Shown: in pieces, positions 7,490 through 15,238 of the stretch
Position numbering within the stretch: the first letter of the stretch is position 1
How the letters are laid out: every line of letters begins with the position of its first letter
From: Candidatus Schekmanbacteria bacterium
Lineage (GTDB): Bacteria; CSSED10-310; JACPHN01
DNA: 16,373 nt
Direction of reading: 5' to 3'
Assembly (NCBI GenBank): GCA_016188575.1
Contig: JACPHN010000116.1
Span: 1-16,373 of the forward strand
Translations under genes and position numbers: made by a program
The notes under the pieces: model-generated
What the model was told of the DNA's origin: nothing
Databases searched by the model: none
The model's input: the letters and a program-made list of their open reading frames with translations, nothing else

Positions 7490-8502
7490 AGGATGAGCTG
7501 GTCATGTTCGAGCGTCTGGTCAACGAACGGCGCATTCTCATGGAAGCGGAGCTGGCACCTGTTCAGGGTCATCGCTTCCAGCCAACTGGTTTTGCCGATA
7601 TCGGTGCCGCGACGTACCAACTCGCAGATGGCACGCGCATGCTGCTCGTCGAGTCCGCGCAGTCGATGGCCAATCGCCTCGAGGCCACCGTGCTCGGACC
7701 CGACAACGAGCTCTTGCCTGAGCTTGCCGGCCTGTCCTACGTGCGCGTGCAACTCGAAGGCGCGGTAGAGGCCACCACGAGCTCCCTCAGCGAAGCGCAC
7801 CGGCTCAACTCGCCGTTCATCATCGGCGACGAGGATTTCAGGAAGAAGCTCCTGGCGCGCGCGGGGTACGAGAAGGGCCGGCCGGTCGACTGGCGAAAGG
7901 TGGGCACGGCGCTGTTTTTCTATGATGTCAACGCGCTCGTCCACGGCGTTTTCCTTGCCAACGCCGAGGACGGACGCGTAAAGGTGCCGCGCGCTCTGTC
8001 CGGCTTCATCGAGGCGACCGCCGTACGGGAGGCCGTGTCGGGGGGCGTAAAGAACAACCCTATCGACCCGTCCGGCAAGCTACGCACCAAGCAGCTCGAC
8101 AAGGACGTCTACGGCAACGTGCCATTCCACCGGACCGAGTATACCGCAGAGCGCACTACGGCCTACTTCAATCTCGATTTGGAGCTGCTTCGTAGTTACC
8201 AGCTCGGCGAGGATGCCTGGCGGCTGCTCGTCGCCCTCGCGCTGTTCAAGGTGCGCCGTTTTCTGGACCGCGGCATGCGCCTGCGGACCGCATGCGACTT
8301 GCGGGTCGTAGGCGAGCTGCAGGTCACGGAACCGACGCCGTTTTCAGTTCCAACCTCGGGCGTGCTCCTCGAGCAGCTCCGGGCGGATATCATTCGCTGT
8401 CGGCCGCTGTTTGCGGATCCCGCTGTGACCGAGCTCCGCACCCGCGTCGACTGGAAAAAGGACCAGAAGAAAGAGCGCGACGAGGAGGAGTCGGAGGACT
8501 AG
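7486..8502 (+). CDS. csb1: Csb1, Cas7-family backbone subunit
   Basis: The 338-residue product matches the Csb1 (GSU0053-type) Cas7 family, which polymerises along the crRNA spacer as the backbone of the type I-G complex. Recognisable segments are HRFQPTGFADIGAA near residue 29, MLLVESAQSMANRLE near residue 51, and GTALFFYDVNALVHG in the middle of the protein. The C-terminus is a charged tail rich in Lys, Asp and Glu. Two starts are possible: GTG 7486, which overlaps the csx17 stop as GTGA, and ATG 7504, which has AAGGAT nine to ten bases upstream. I kept the longer one because of the overlap, but the ATG is about as likely. The gene ends two bases before csb2, so a fixed ratio of the two proteins by coupled translation is plausible. 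Confidence 0.94.
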   Translation: MKDELVMFERLVNERRILMEAELAPVQGHRFQPTGFADIGAATYQLADGTRMLLVESAQSMANRLEATVLGPDNELLPELAGLSYVRVQLEGAVEATTSSLSEAHRLNSPFIIGDEDFRKKLLARAGYEKGRPVDWRKVGTALFFYDVNALVHGVFLANAEDGRVKVPRALSGFIEATAVREAVSGGVKNNPIDPSGKLRTKQLDKDVYGNVPFHRTEYTAERTTAYFNLDLELLRSYQLGEDAWRLLVALALFKVRRFLDRGMRLRTACDLRVVGELQVTEPTPFSVPTSGVLLEQLRADIIRCRPLFADPAVTELRTRVDWKKDQKKERDEEESED

Positions 8503-8504
8503 CC

Positions 8505-10034
8505 ATGCTCGTCATCGAGCTTCGGTTCCCCGCCGGCCGTTTCCACGCAACGCCCTGGGGGAGACATGTCAACGAGGGCGTGGTGGAATGGCCGCCGTCG
8601 CCTTATCGGTTGGCTCGGGGGCTTGTCGACGTGTGGAAGAGGCGTCACGGAGAATGGCCGGAAGCGCGGGTGGAACCACTTCTCGCGGCGCTGTCGGGCG
8701 CGCCGCGGTTCGCTCTGCCGGCCGCCACCGCGGCGCATACGCGCTCCTACCTCAGCTCGAATCAGCAAGACCCAGCGGATAAGCAGCTCATCTTCGACGC
8801 ATTCGTGGCGCTCGACCGGGATGAGCCGCTGTGCATCGGGTTCGACGCGCAGTTGCCGCAGGCTCAACGGCGAGACCTCGCCGAGCTGCTGGGCGGCCTG
8901 AGCTATCTCGGGCGCTCGGAGTCGTGGGTCGAGGCGCGGCTCGTGGACGGCGGGGAGCGCCGTGGCTGGAACTGCGCGCCGCGCGACGGGGCGTTCGCAG
9001 GGGAAATGGTTCCGGTGGCCTGCGTCCGGCCGCGCGCCGATTACGATCGACTCCCCGACCTGCCGCACCGCAGGACCGCGGGAGGGCGGGCGCCGCGGCA
9101 ACGGGATACGGAGGCGCCTTGCACATGGCTCGGGGCTCTGTGCCTGTCCAGCACGGAGCTGCAACTGGAGGGCTGGAGCGTTCCGCCGGCGCTGATGTGG
9201 ACGGATTTCACCTTACCCACCGGGGCACTCGAGCCGGGCGGCTTTCCCGCCGCCGCGGGCTACGTGCCGGGGTTTCGCGAGGCGCGCTATGCGCTGGCAT
9301 CCACGGTTCTTCCCAGGGTTACCGAGACCATCTCCGTGGCAGAGCGCATTCGCCGGCGGCTGATGGGCATTCATCGCCGCGTTCAGGGCGGCGACCCGGC
9401 TCTCGTCTCGGCGAGCTTCAGCGGCAAGGATGCCGAGGGAGAGCGCCTTCAGGGCCATCGGCATGTCTTCGTTCTGCCTCTCGACGAGGATGGAGACGGC
9501 CACATCGACCACGTCGTAGTGCGCCTGGCGCGACCGTTCGACGAGGGCGAGCTGAGGGCAATCGACCGCTCGAGGTCGCTGCCACAGAGCGACGGCAGGC
9601 CGGATATTCGCATGGTGCTGGTGACGCTGAGCGCGACCCCGTTTCAGAAGCAGGGATCGGGCTGGGCAAGCGTCACACCGTTCATCACACGGCGCCACTA
9701 TCGCCGGGGTCGCGGCACGTACCAGGATTGGCAGGTTGCCGAGGTTCGGCGTGAATGCGCCCTTCATGGGCTACCGGCGCCCACCGGTGTGCGGCTGACG
9801 AGCGCGACCCCGAGCAGTCATCGCGAGATCCCGTGGTTTCAGTTTCTGCGCAGCCGGAAAGGCGAGGCACCTTTCCCGGGATGGGGGTTTGCGCTCGAAT
9901 TCGACCGGATGGTTCAGGGGCCGTTCAGCCTGGGAGCGGGTTGCCACCTCGGGCTGGGGCTGTTTCAGCCGATGCTCGACCCTTCCCGAGCGGCCACGGG
10001 CTCCATGCCGGCTTCGGCCAGGTTGGAGGGCTGA
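8505..10034 (+). CDS. csb2: Csb2, Cas5-Cas6 fusion (crRNA processing and capping)
   Basis: The 509-residue protein matches Csb2 (GSU0054-type), in which a Cas5-like N-terminal part is fused to a Cas6-like C-terminal part. Cas5 caps the 5' handle of the crRNA and Cas6 cuts the repeat hairpin. The N-terminus LVIELRFPAGRFHATPWG begins the first RAMP fold. The C-terminal part has GHRHVFVLPLDEDGDGHIDH (from residue 317), where His318 or His320 could be the cleavage residue, and a glycine-rich loop GAGCHLGLGLF (477-487) typical of Cas6-like RAMPs. The open frame begins earlier inside csb1, but ATG 8505 is preceded by GGAGG at seven bases and follows the csb1 stop by two bases. Last gene of the operon. 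No separate cas6 is seen in the window, so this protein must process the array transcript or the job is done elsewhere. Confidence 0.94.
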   Translation: MLVIELRFPAGRFHATPWGRHVNEGVVEWPPSPYRLARGLVDVWKRRHGEWPEARVEPLLAALSGAPRFALPAATAAHTRSYLSSNQQDPADKQLIFDAFVALDRDEPLCIGFDAQLPQAQRRDLAELLGGLSYLGRSESWVEARLVDGGERRGWNCAPRDGAFAGEMVPVACVRPRADYDRLPDLPHRRTAGGRAPRQRDTEAPCTWLGALCLSSTELQLEGWSVPPALMWTDFTLPTGALEPGGFPAAAGYVPGFREARYALASTVLPRVTETISVAERIRRRLMGIHRRVQGGDPALVSASFSGKDAEGERLQGHRHVFVLPLDEDGDGHIDHVVVRLARPFDEGELRAIDRSRSLPQSDGRPDIRMVLVTLSATPFQKQGSGWASVTPFITRRHYRRGRGTYQDWQVAEVRRECALHGLPAPTGVRLTSATPSSHREIPWFQFLRSRKGEAPFPGWGFALEFDRMVQGPFSLGAGCHLGLGLFQPMLDPSRAATGSMPASARLEG

Positions 10035-10119
10035 AGGCTGGCCGCTCCCTGCTCAAGTGTCAGGCGCGCGATAGCGGATCGACGCGCATCCAGGGCTCTT
10101 GTCCAACGCCAACATGAGA

Positions 10120-10141
10120 CATCACCGGCGCAACGGTGATG
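10120..10141 (+). terminator. Perfect hairpin after the cas operon, possible terminator
   Basis: CATCACCG (10120-10127) and CGGTGATG (10134-10141) form a perfect 8-bp stem with the six-base loop GCGCAA. It lies 86 bp after the csb2 stop and 174 bp before the next gene. No T-run follows, so it is not a classic intrinsic terminator; it could be a Rho-linked pause, an RNA-stabilising structure or an operator. The rest of the 280-bp gap between csb2 and the next gene shows no gene and no clear promoter; TATAGAAT at 10267-10274 resembles a -10 element about 40 bp before the next start but has no good -35 box. Confidence 0.4.
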
Positions 10142-10314
10142 CAACGTTCCGCACTGGCGCAAGCACAGGATGATGCCGCCTTGGCGGTGCGGCCAGCAAT
10201 GCGCCGACATGCGGGCAAGCTCCGCCGTGCGGCATCCAGGCCGGCGTGCCTTCCCTGCGGTCTCCGCTATAGAATGTTTCTGGAAAGCCGCACGCCTACG
10301 GAGCCCGATCCCCC

Positions 10315-11028
10315 GTGACCCGCGACGCCCAGAAAATCCTCGAACGTCTGCCCGAGCTACTGCGGGCGACCCCCGAGCTGCGCTACCGCCTCTACGAGGT
10401 GATCGCGGAGGAGTTCCCGCCGCGCCGTGAGATGGAACGTCTGCTGTCCGAGCTGGCCGCGATGCGTGAGCAATCCAATCGGCGGTTCGAGGCGGTCGAT
10501 CAGCGCTTCGAAGCCGTTCTGGCAGAGCTCGCGACCCAACGCGAGGAAACGAACCGGCGGTTCGAGGAACGGCGCGAGGAAACCAATCGGCGGTTTGAAG
10601 CACTCGCGCAGCAGAACCAGCGCCTCATCGACATGGTCCAGTACCAAAACGCGACCGTCGGCGGCCTTCAGAACCGCGCTGGGCGCAACCTCGAGGACAT
10701 GGCCGCCGGAATGCTGCGCTTCGGCCTCGGCATCACCGGTATTCGCCCCGAGCACATCCGCCTCCGACAACGCATCGAGGATCGCACCGGCCTCACTGGT
10801 CCCGCCGGACGCCGCTATGAGTACGACATCCTGGCGATCAATGGTCGCGTCTGCGTCTTCGAGGTCAAATCGGCGCCCGACGAAGAAGACGTCGATCGGT
10901 TTCGCGATAAGTGCGATCTGGTCGAGCACGAGCTCGGCTGCGGACCCATCGAGCGCGTCCTCGCCACCCTGGGCATGACGCCGGAGCCGCAGCGATACTG
11001 CGATGAGCATGGCATCTTGCTGGTTTGA
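10315..11028 (+). CDS. Coiled-coil protein with PD-(D/E)XK nuclease-like domain (DUF3782-like)
   Basis: This 237-residue protein has a helical, coiled-coil N-terminal half (about residues 1-115) with repeated NRRFEA units, including two near-identical 11-residue blocks starting REETNRRFEE and REETNRRFEA. The C-terminal half carries a PD-(D/E)XK-like active site: Asp171 in EYDILAI, then Glu183-Val-Lys185 in VFEVKSA. Proteins of this build occur in many genomes, often in several copies, and have no settled function; a DNA-cutting or DNA-binding role is inferred from the fold only. The start is GTG 10315, with GGAG about 11 bases upstream; no ATG lies nearby in frame. No signal peptide or membrane segment is visible. 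It lies on the same strand as the cas interference genes but 280 bp away past a hairpin, so it is probably a separate transcript. A link to CRISPR defence is unproven. Confidence 0.8.
   Translation: MTRDAQKILERLPELLRATPELRYRLYEVIAEEFPPRREMERLLSELAAMREQSNRRFEAVDQRFEAVLAELATQREETNRRFEERREETNRRFEALAQQNQRLIDMVQYQNATVGGLQNRAGRNLEDMAAGMLRFGLGITGIRPEHIRLRQRIEDRTGLTGPAGRRYEYDILAINGRVCVFEVKSAPDEEDVDRFRDKCDLVEHELGCGPIERVLATLGMTPEPQRYCDEHGILLV
10540..10605 (+). repeat. Two tandem 33-bp coding repeats
   Basis: Units 10540-10572 and 10573-10605 begin with the same 11 bases, CGCGAGGAAAC, and stay similar over about 27 bases. Each encodes one 11-residue block of the coiled coil (REETNRRFE-). The single-base differences are mostly silent, so selection seems to have kept the protein repeat after a local duplication. 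Confidence 0.75.
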
Positions 11029-11097
11029 TCTTGCTTCCACGAAAAGCCTCTCCGATGTGGCGCGAGATTGGATCCCGATCTTCGCCAGAATGCGCTC

Positions 11098-11117
11098 GCT
11101 CTTGCCCAAGCAAGAGC
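11098..11117. terminator. Hairpin between convergent genes, possible bidirectional terminator
   Basis: GCTCTTGC (11098-11105) and GCAAGAGC (11110-11117) pair perfectly around the loop CCAA. The hairpin lies between the coiled-coil nuclease-like gene (ends 11028, plus strand) and the kinase gene (ends 11241-11302, minus strand), where a shared terminator is expected. No clear T-run follows on either side, which lowers confidence. Apart from this hairpin, 11029-11240 holds nothing I can identify. Confidence 0.45.
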
Positions 11118-11240
11118 AAGAAACCTGCCAAGCCACCTCGTAGCTTGCGCGCCTGCCCCCCACCGCTGCGATCATGAGGTTGCCAGGCGCTTTTTCCGCA
11201 TCGGATGGCCAACCGGAGGCCGCCGCCGCCGTCCGGCACG

Positions 11241-11330
11241 CTACGCCACGCCGAGTCGCCGAGCCAGGTCCGGATGCACCTCGGCCAGCGCCTCGAGCAC
11301 GTCACGGGCATGTTCGGGCGCCATCCGGGA
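11241..11330 (-). other. Coding-like tail of the kinase gene in a shifted frame
   Basis: Just upstream of the kinase stop (TGA at 11302-11304) a different frame opens and runs to a TAG at 11241-11243. It encodes MAPEHARDVLEALAEVHPDL followed by a short Arg/Leu-rich end. About 21 of its 27 codons end in G or C, like the surrounding genes, and the peptide looks like an amphipathic helix. The annotated frame, in contrast, ends in a Pro/Arg/Cys run (PDGARTCP). One extra base (or two missing bases) just upstream would explain this. Confidence 0.5.
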
Positions 11331-14300
11331 AGGCCCGCGCCTCCCCGAACAGAAACGCCTCCTGCGCTCGGCGCAGCTCCGCCACGGCGGCGTGGTCCCG
11401 CCCTCCGACAGGGTCTTCTCCGTCGCGGGCGAGCTCCTCGATGCGGGCCAGCACCCCGGCGGCGGAATTGCTGGCGGCGAGCAAAAGATGGCCTTTCTCG
11501 CACAGCGCCTCGACCACCTCGCGGCGTTTTCCGAGCCGCTCGAGGCTCGCGATGGCTCCATCGATGCGCCCGAGCAGCGCCGCGGTGGGTTCCCCCTGCC
11601 GCCGCGCGGCACCGACGAGCGCCGTCGTGGCCATGGCCTCGATCCAGGCGTCGGGCAGGCGCCGCGCCTCGTCGATGGCGGCGTCGAGATTCCGCCGGCC
11701 GGCGACGAGGTCCCCAGACCGCAGGCAAACGGCTCCCAGGTTGAATGCCACGACAGCAACCACCCAGCGATCCCCGATTTCCGTGGCGATGCGCAGGGAG
11801 GCTTCGTAATGGCTCTGCGCCGCCACCAGATCCTGGATCCGTTCGGACGAGGCGCCGAGATTGTTGAGGATGGTGAGCTCCTTGTTGCGGTCTCCCATTT
11901 CGCGTGCGATTCCAAGCGAGGTCGAAAACAGAAGGAGGGCGCCGTGCGGATCGCCGGTCTCACTGAGCACGACCCCGAGATTCATTTGCGCCATCAGCTC
12001 CAGGTGCCGATCCCCCGAGGAGCGCGCCACCGCGACAAGTTTCTCGAAGGAGCGCCGGGTAGACCGAAATTGGCCTGCGCTCTGCGCGAGGCTGCCAAGG
12101 CTCATGAGCGCGATACCTTGCGTCGCCGCATCGCCGCAGGTGCGCGCCAACTCGAGCGCGCGGCGATGACAGCGGAGCGCCCCACCGGGCCGGTGACGGC
12201 GGCTCAGCACCGATCCGAGCCCTGTAAGCAGCGAGCTTTCGCTGCGCGGATCGCCGCGGTGGCGGGCGAGGCGAATCCCGCGCGCGAACGACTGCATCGC
12301 CCCCTCCGTGTCCCCGAGCGCCAGGCAGAGTAGCGCATGCGTGCGCAGTCCGGCGACGACGAGATGGTCCGCCCCGACCGCTGCCGCCTCGGAAAGCGCC
12401 GTTCGTTGATTCTCCGCCGCCTCGACCAGCTTACCGGTGCGGCGGAGCACTTCCGTCAACTGGTACTGGACCTCGATGCGCTCGGCACTTGGCTCCGCGA
12501 ACAGCGCCAGGCATCTTTTGAAAAGCCGGGTGGCTTCGCCGTTAGCAAACGCGTTCGCGGCGACACGACCCGCGCGGGCGTAGCAAGCGCGCGCCGCGAC
12601 GGGCTTTCCTGCCAGTTCCCAGTGCCGCGCCAGGGCACTGTCGCGGGCGAAAGTGTCCGAGGAGCCGACCGGAGGGTTCGTCTCCGAGCTCGCCGCCAGC
12701 GCCGACGCCACTGCCAGGTGCAGGCGCCGTTTTTCGTTTTCGCCGAGGCGGCCGTAGGCGGCCTCGCGAATCTTGTCGTGGCCGAACCGGAGCACGTTTG
12801 TCGCCCCGAGGTCCTCCAGGATTCGCCGCTCGACCAGTTCCCTCACGGCCGCCTGGAAGGCCCGCCCGCGGAGCGTGCTGACGAGCTCGGCGAGCGGCGC
12901 TTGCGACTCGCGACCGATCACGGACATCGCCTCGAGTAGCGCTCGGCTCGCCTCCGACAGCGCCATGAACCGATGGTCGAGAAGCTCCCGGAGCGTGGCC
13001 GGCAGCGGCAGGGTCTCGAGTCTCGCGTCGCCGACGGCCTGCCCGCCCAGTGTCCACGCGCCGCGCTGGTCGCGCCCCAGCACGCCATCGCCGACGGCGG
13101 CGTACAGGTATTCCGATACGAATAGCGGGTTCCCTTCGGAATGCTGCATCATCCGTGCAGCCAGAGCGTGAGCCGGCGCCGCCAGCGCGAGCATGTCCGA
13201 AATGATCCGCCTCACAGCATCGCCATCGAGCCGTCCGAGCTCCAGTGGGGAGGTCGCAGCGGCCGCTGCGAGCGCCCCGAGCTCCGGGCGGTGTTCCTCG
13301 GTGCGGGAAGCGGCGACGATGACGATCGGCGGATCGAGCAGGTGTCGTCCGCGCGCCAGGAACAGCAGAAAGCCCAAGCTGAGCTCGTCCGCCGCTTGCA
13401 GGTCGTCGACCAGTAGCAGCAGTCGCTCCTGGAAAGCAAACGCGCGCAGCGTGCCCGCAAGATACGAGAACAGGCGCAGGCGGGACTCTTCTGGTCCCAG
13501 CTCCACAGGCTCCGGTAGCAAATCCTGGCCGGGTAACGCTGCGATGGCGGGCTCGAGCTGCGCCAACACCTTGCCGCGTGCGCCGAAGACACACTTGGAC
13601 AGCGTCGGGCCGAGCGCGCGGCACCGATCGCACAGGGTGGTCAGCAACTTGCGCATGATCTGCAGAGGCCGCTCCTGGCCGCTTTCACACTCCTCGGTGA
13701 CCACCAGCATGCCGCGACGATCGGCCCGCCGACCAAGCTCCGTGAGCAGCTTGGTCTTGCCGATACCGCTTTCTCCCTGGACCAGCGCCAGGCCCCCCGC
13801 CCCGCCGCCGAGCGCCGCATCGACCCGCGCCATGAGCTCGAGAAGCTCGCGGGAGCGGCCATGAAACCTGGGACGGTAAAGATACAGGCGCGCGGGGGGT
13901 GCACCGATCCACGGTGCCGCCGGGGCCCCGATCTTCTCCAGCTCGTCCGCAACCAGATCCGCGTAGCCGATACGAGCGCGAGGCCGTTTTTCGAGCATCG
14001 CGGCGACGAGATCATCGAGCCGTGAAGGAATGTCCCGCACGGCCGCAGACAGCCGCGGCGGCGGGTCGTGAACCTGAGTCCGGGCAATGTGCGACCTCGA
14101 GCCGACGAACGGGGGTCGCCCGGCTAGCAGCGCAAAGATGATGCAGCCAAGGGAGTAGAGATCAGCGCGCGCGTCGACGTGGGTGTGCTGAAGCACCTCG
14201 GGTGCCATGTAGGCCAAAGACCCGCCGGGCTTGCGCACCTCGAGTGTCTCCCGTGACGTGCTCGTCGTGCCCGCGCCACCGCGCTGAAGCCAGCGCGCCA

Positions 14301-14811
14301 TGCCGAAATCCACCAGCACCGGCCGATCACCTTCTGCGACCAGGATGTTGCCGGGCTTCAGATCGCCGTGAACGACCCCCTCCCCGTGCATGTAGGCGAG
14401 CGACCAGCAGATGCGCCGAACCAGGCCGAGCACACGTTCGAGCCCCGCGGCGCTGCTGGCCTTCTCGGTCGCGCCCGCCGCGCGTCGAAGTGCTTCACAC
14501 GCCGCTCCCAAGGTCTGCCCAGCGACATGCTCCATGGCGTACCAGGGGATTCCCTGCGCCTCCCCCTCGTCGACTACCGCCACGATACCGGGATGCCGCA
14601 GCCGGGTCAGGGCGCAGATCTCGCGACGAATCCCTTGCACCGCGACCAGCTCCGGCACCATGACCAGCTTGAGCGCGCGCAGCCCACCGCTCCGCCCGTG
14701 CCGCGCCAGGAACACCGCACCCATGGCGCCGCGCCCCAGCTCTCGCACGACCTCGTAGCCCGCTATGCGCCGCGGCGGCTCCCAGATGCCATTAGCTTTT
14801 GTTACTGCCAC
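11302..14811 (-). CDS. Giant Ser/Thr protein kinase with AAA-type ATPase and TPR repeats
   Basis: The product has about 1,169 residues and three parts. A Hanks-type kinase (about 18-290) shows the glycine loop LGRGAMGAV, Lys48 in ALKLV, the catalytic loop HGDLKPGN (148-155, Asp150), DFG (168-170), an APE motif and DLYSLGCIIFALLAGRPPF. HGD replaces the usual HRD, a change tolerated in many bacterial kinases. Next comes an ATPase with Walker A GESGIGKT (346-353) and a Walker B ending in VDD (468-470). The remainder, from about 740, is made of TPR-like helical repeats. No membrane segment is seen, so it is probably a cytoplasmic signalling hub; its targets are unknown. The start is uncertain: GTG 14811 avoids the toxin gene upstream, while a TTG at 14868 in the same frame would overlap it, and neither has a strong ribosome site. 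It lies 22 bp after the toxin gene. The 3' end may be frameshifted. Confidence 0.9.
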   Translation of the reverse strand: MAVTKANGIWEPPRRIAGYEVVRELGRGAMGAVFLARHGRSGGLRALKLVMVPELVAVQGIRREICALTRLRHPGIVAVVDEGEAQGIPWYAMEHVAGQTLGAACEALRRAAGATEKASSAAGLERVLGLVRRICWSLAYMHGEGVVHGDLKPGNILVAEGDRPVLVDFGMARWLQRGGAGTTSTSRETLEVRKPGGSLAYMAPEVLQHTHVDARADLYSLGCIIFALLAGRPPFVGSRSHIARTQVHDPPPRLSAAVRDIPSRLDDLVAAMLEKRPRARIGYADLVADELEKIGAPAAPWIGAPPARLYLYRPRFHGRSRELLELMARVDAALGGGAGGLALVQGESGIGKTKLLTELGRRADRRGMLVVTEECESGQERPLQIMRKLLTTLCDRCRALGPTLSKCVFGARGKVLAQLEPAIAALPGQDLLPEPVELGPEESRLRLFSYLAGTLRAFAFQERLLLLVDDLQAADELSLGFLLFLARGRHLLDPPIVIVAASRTEEHRPELGALAAAAATSPLELGRLDGDAVRRIISDMLALAAPAHALAARMMQHSEGNPLFVSEYLYAAVGDGVLGRDQRGAWTLGGQAVGDARLETLPLPATLRELLDHRFMALSEASRALLEAMSVIGRESQAPLAELVSTLRGRAFQAAVRELVERRILEDLGATNVLRFGHDKIREAAYGRLGENEKRRLHLAVASALAASSETNPPVGSSDTFARDSALARHWELAGKPVAARACYARAGRVAANAFANGEATRLFKRCLALFAEPSAERIEVQYQLTEVLRRTGKLVEAAENQRTALSEAAAVGADHLVVAGLRTHALLCLALGDTEGAMQSFARGIRLARHRGDPRSESSLLTGLGSVLSRRHRPGGALRCHRRALELARTCGDAATQGIALMSLGSLAQSAGQFRSTRRSFEKLVAVARSSGDRHLELMAQMNLGVVLSETGDPHGALLLFSTSLGIAREMGDRNKELTILNNLGASSERIQDLVAAQSHYEASLRIATEIGDRWVVAVVAFNLGAVCLRSGDLVAGRRNLDAAIDEARRLPDAWIEAMATTALVGAARRQGEPTAALLGRIDGAIASLERLGKRREVVEALCEKGHLLLAASNSAAGVLARIEELARDGEDPVGGRDHAAVAELRRAQEAFLFGEARAFPDGARTCP

Positions 14812-14833
14812 CGAGCCAGGTACCCGCTTGACA

Positions 14834-15238
14834 TCAGTCCCATTCGCAGGCGACACCGTAACCCGCAAAGACCGGATCGTTGGTGACGATCGCCACGTTC
14901 TCGCCTTGCGCCTGCGCGATCAACATGCGGTCGAACGGATCGCGATGCGGCCATGGCAAAGCTCCGGCCCGTTGAGCGTGTTCGACGCTGATCGGCAGCT
15001 CCGTGAATCCCTGGCTGGAGATGCACCAACCCAACATTCCCGCAACTTCCGCGGCGCCGGGGAGCTTTCCGATGCGTACCTTCGTGCTGATCTCCCAAGC
15101 TGAGGCCGCGCTGACCAGAACGGTTGTGTGCGGGTCGACGATGAGCTCGCGTGCATGGTGCGCAAGGCGCTCATCGCCATCCAGCCACCAAAGAAACGCG
15201 TGCGTATCGAGCAGCAGGCGGCGGGTTATTGCTGCCAC
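14834..15238 (-). CDS. vapC: PIN-domain ribonuclease toxin, VapC type
   Basis: The 134-residue protein is a complete PIN domain. The acidic metal-binding residues are Asp11 (LLLDTHAFLWWL), Glu49 (SAASAWEISTK), Asp103 (HRDPFDRMLIAQA) and Asp121 (IVTNDPVF). VapC toxins cut RNA, commonly tRNA or rRNA, when their antitoxin is lost. The start is GTG 15238, with GAGGAG eight bases upstream inside the end of the antitoxin gene. The 13-bp overlap with the antitoxin suggests coupled translation, with the antitoxin made first. It pairs here with a Phd/YefM-type antitoxin rather than a classic VapB, a common mix. The target of this toxin cannot be told from sequence. Confidence 0.93.
   Translation of the reverse strand: MAAITRRLLLDTHAFLWWLDGDERLAHHARELIVDPHTTVLVSAASAWEISTKVRIGKLPGAAEVAGMLGWCISSQGFTELPISVEHAQRAGALPWPHRDPFDRMLIAQAQGENVAIVTNDPVFAGYGVACEWD

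Noticed and set aside
11068-12333. Plus-strand open frame of 421 codons opposite the TPR part of the kinase
   Set aside because: The minus strand shows clear TPR-like repeats continuous with the kinase and ATPase; the plus frame is a shadow.
12542-13633. Minus-strand second-frame open frame inside the kinase gene
   Set aside because: Arg/Ala-rich shadow of the ATPase region; the Walker motifs are in the other frame.
14812-14868. TTG start for the kinase, 19 codons upstream
   Set aside because: It would overlap the toxin gene by 35 bp, has no clear ribosome site, and adds no recognisable domain sequence. It cannot be excluded.
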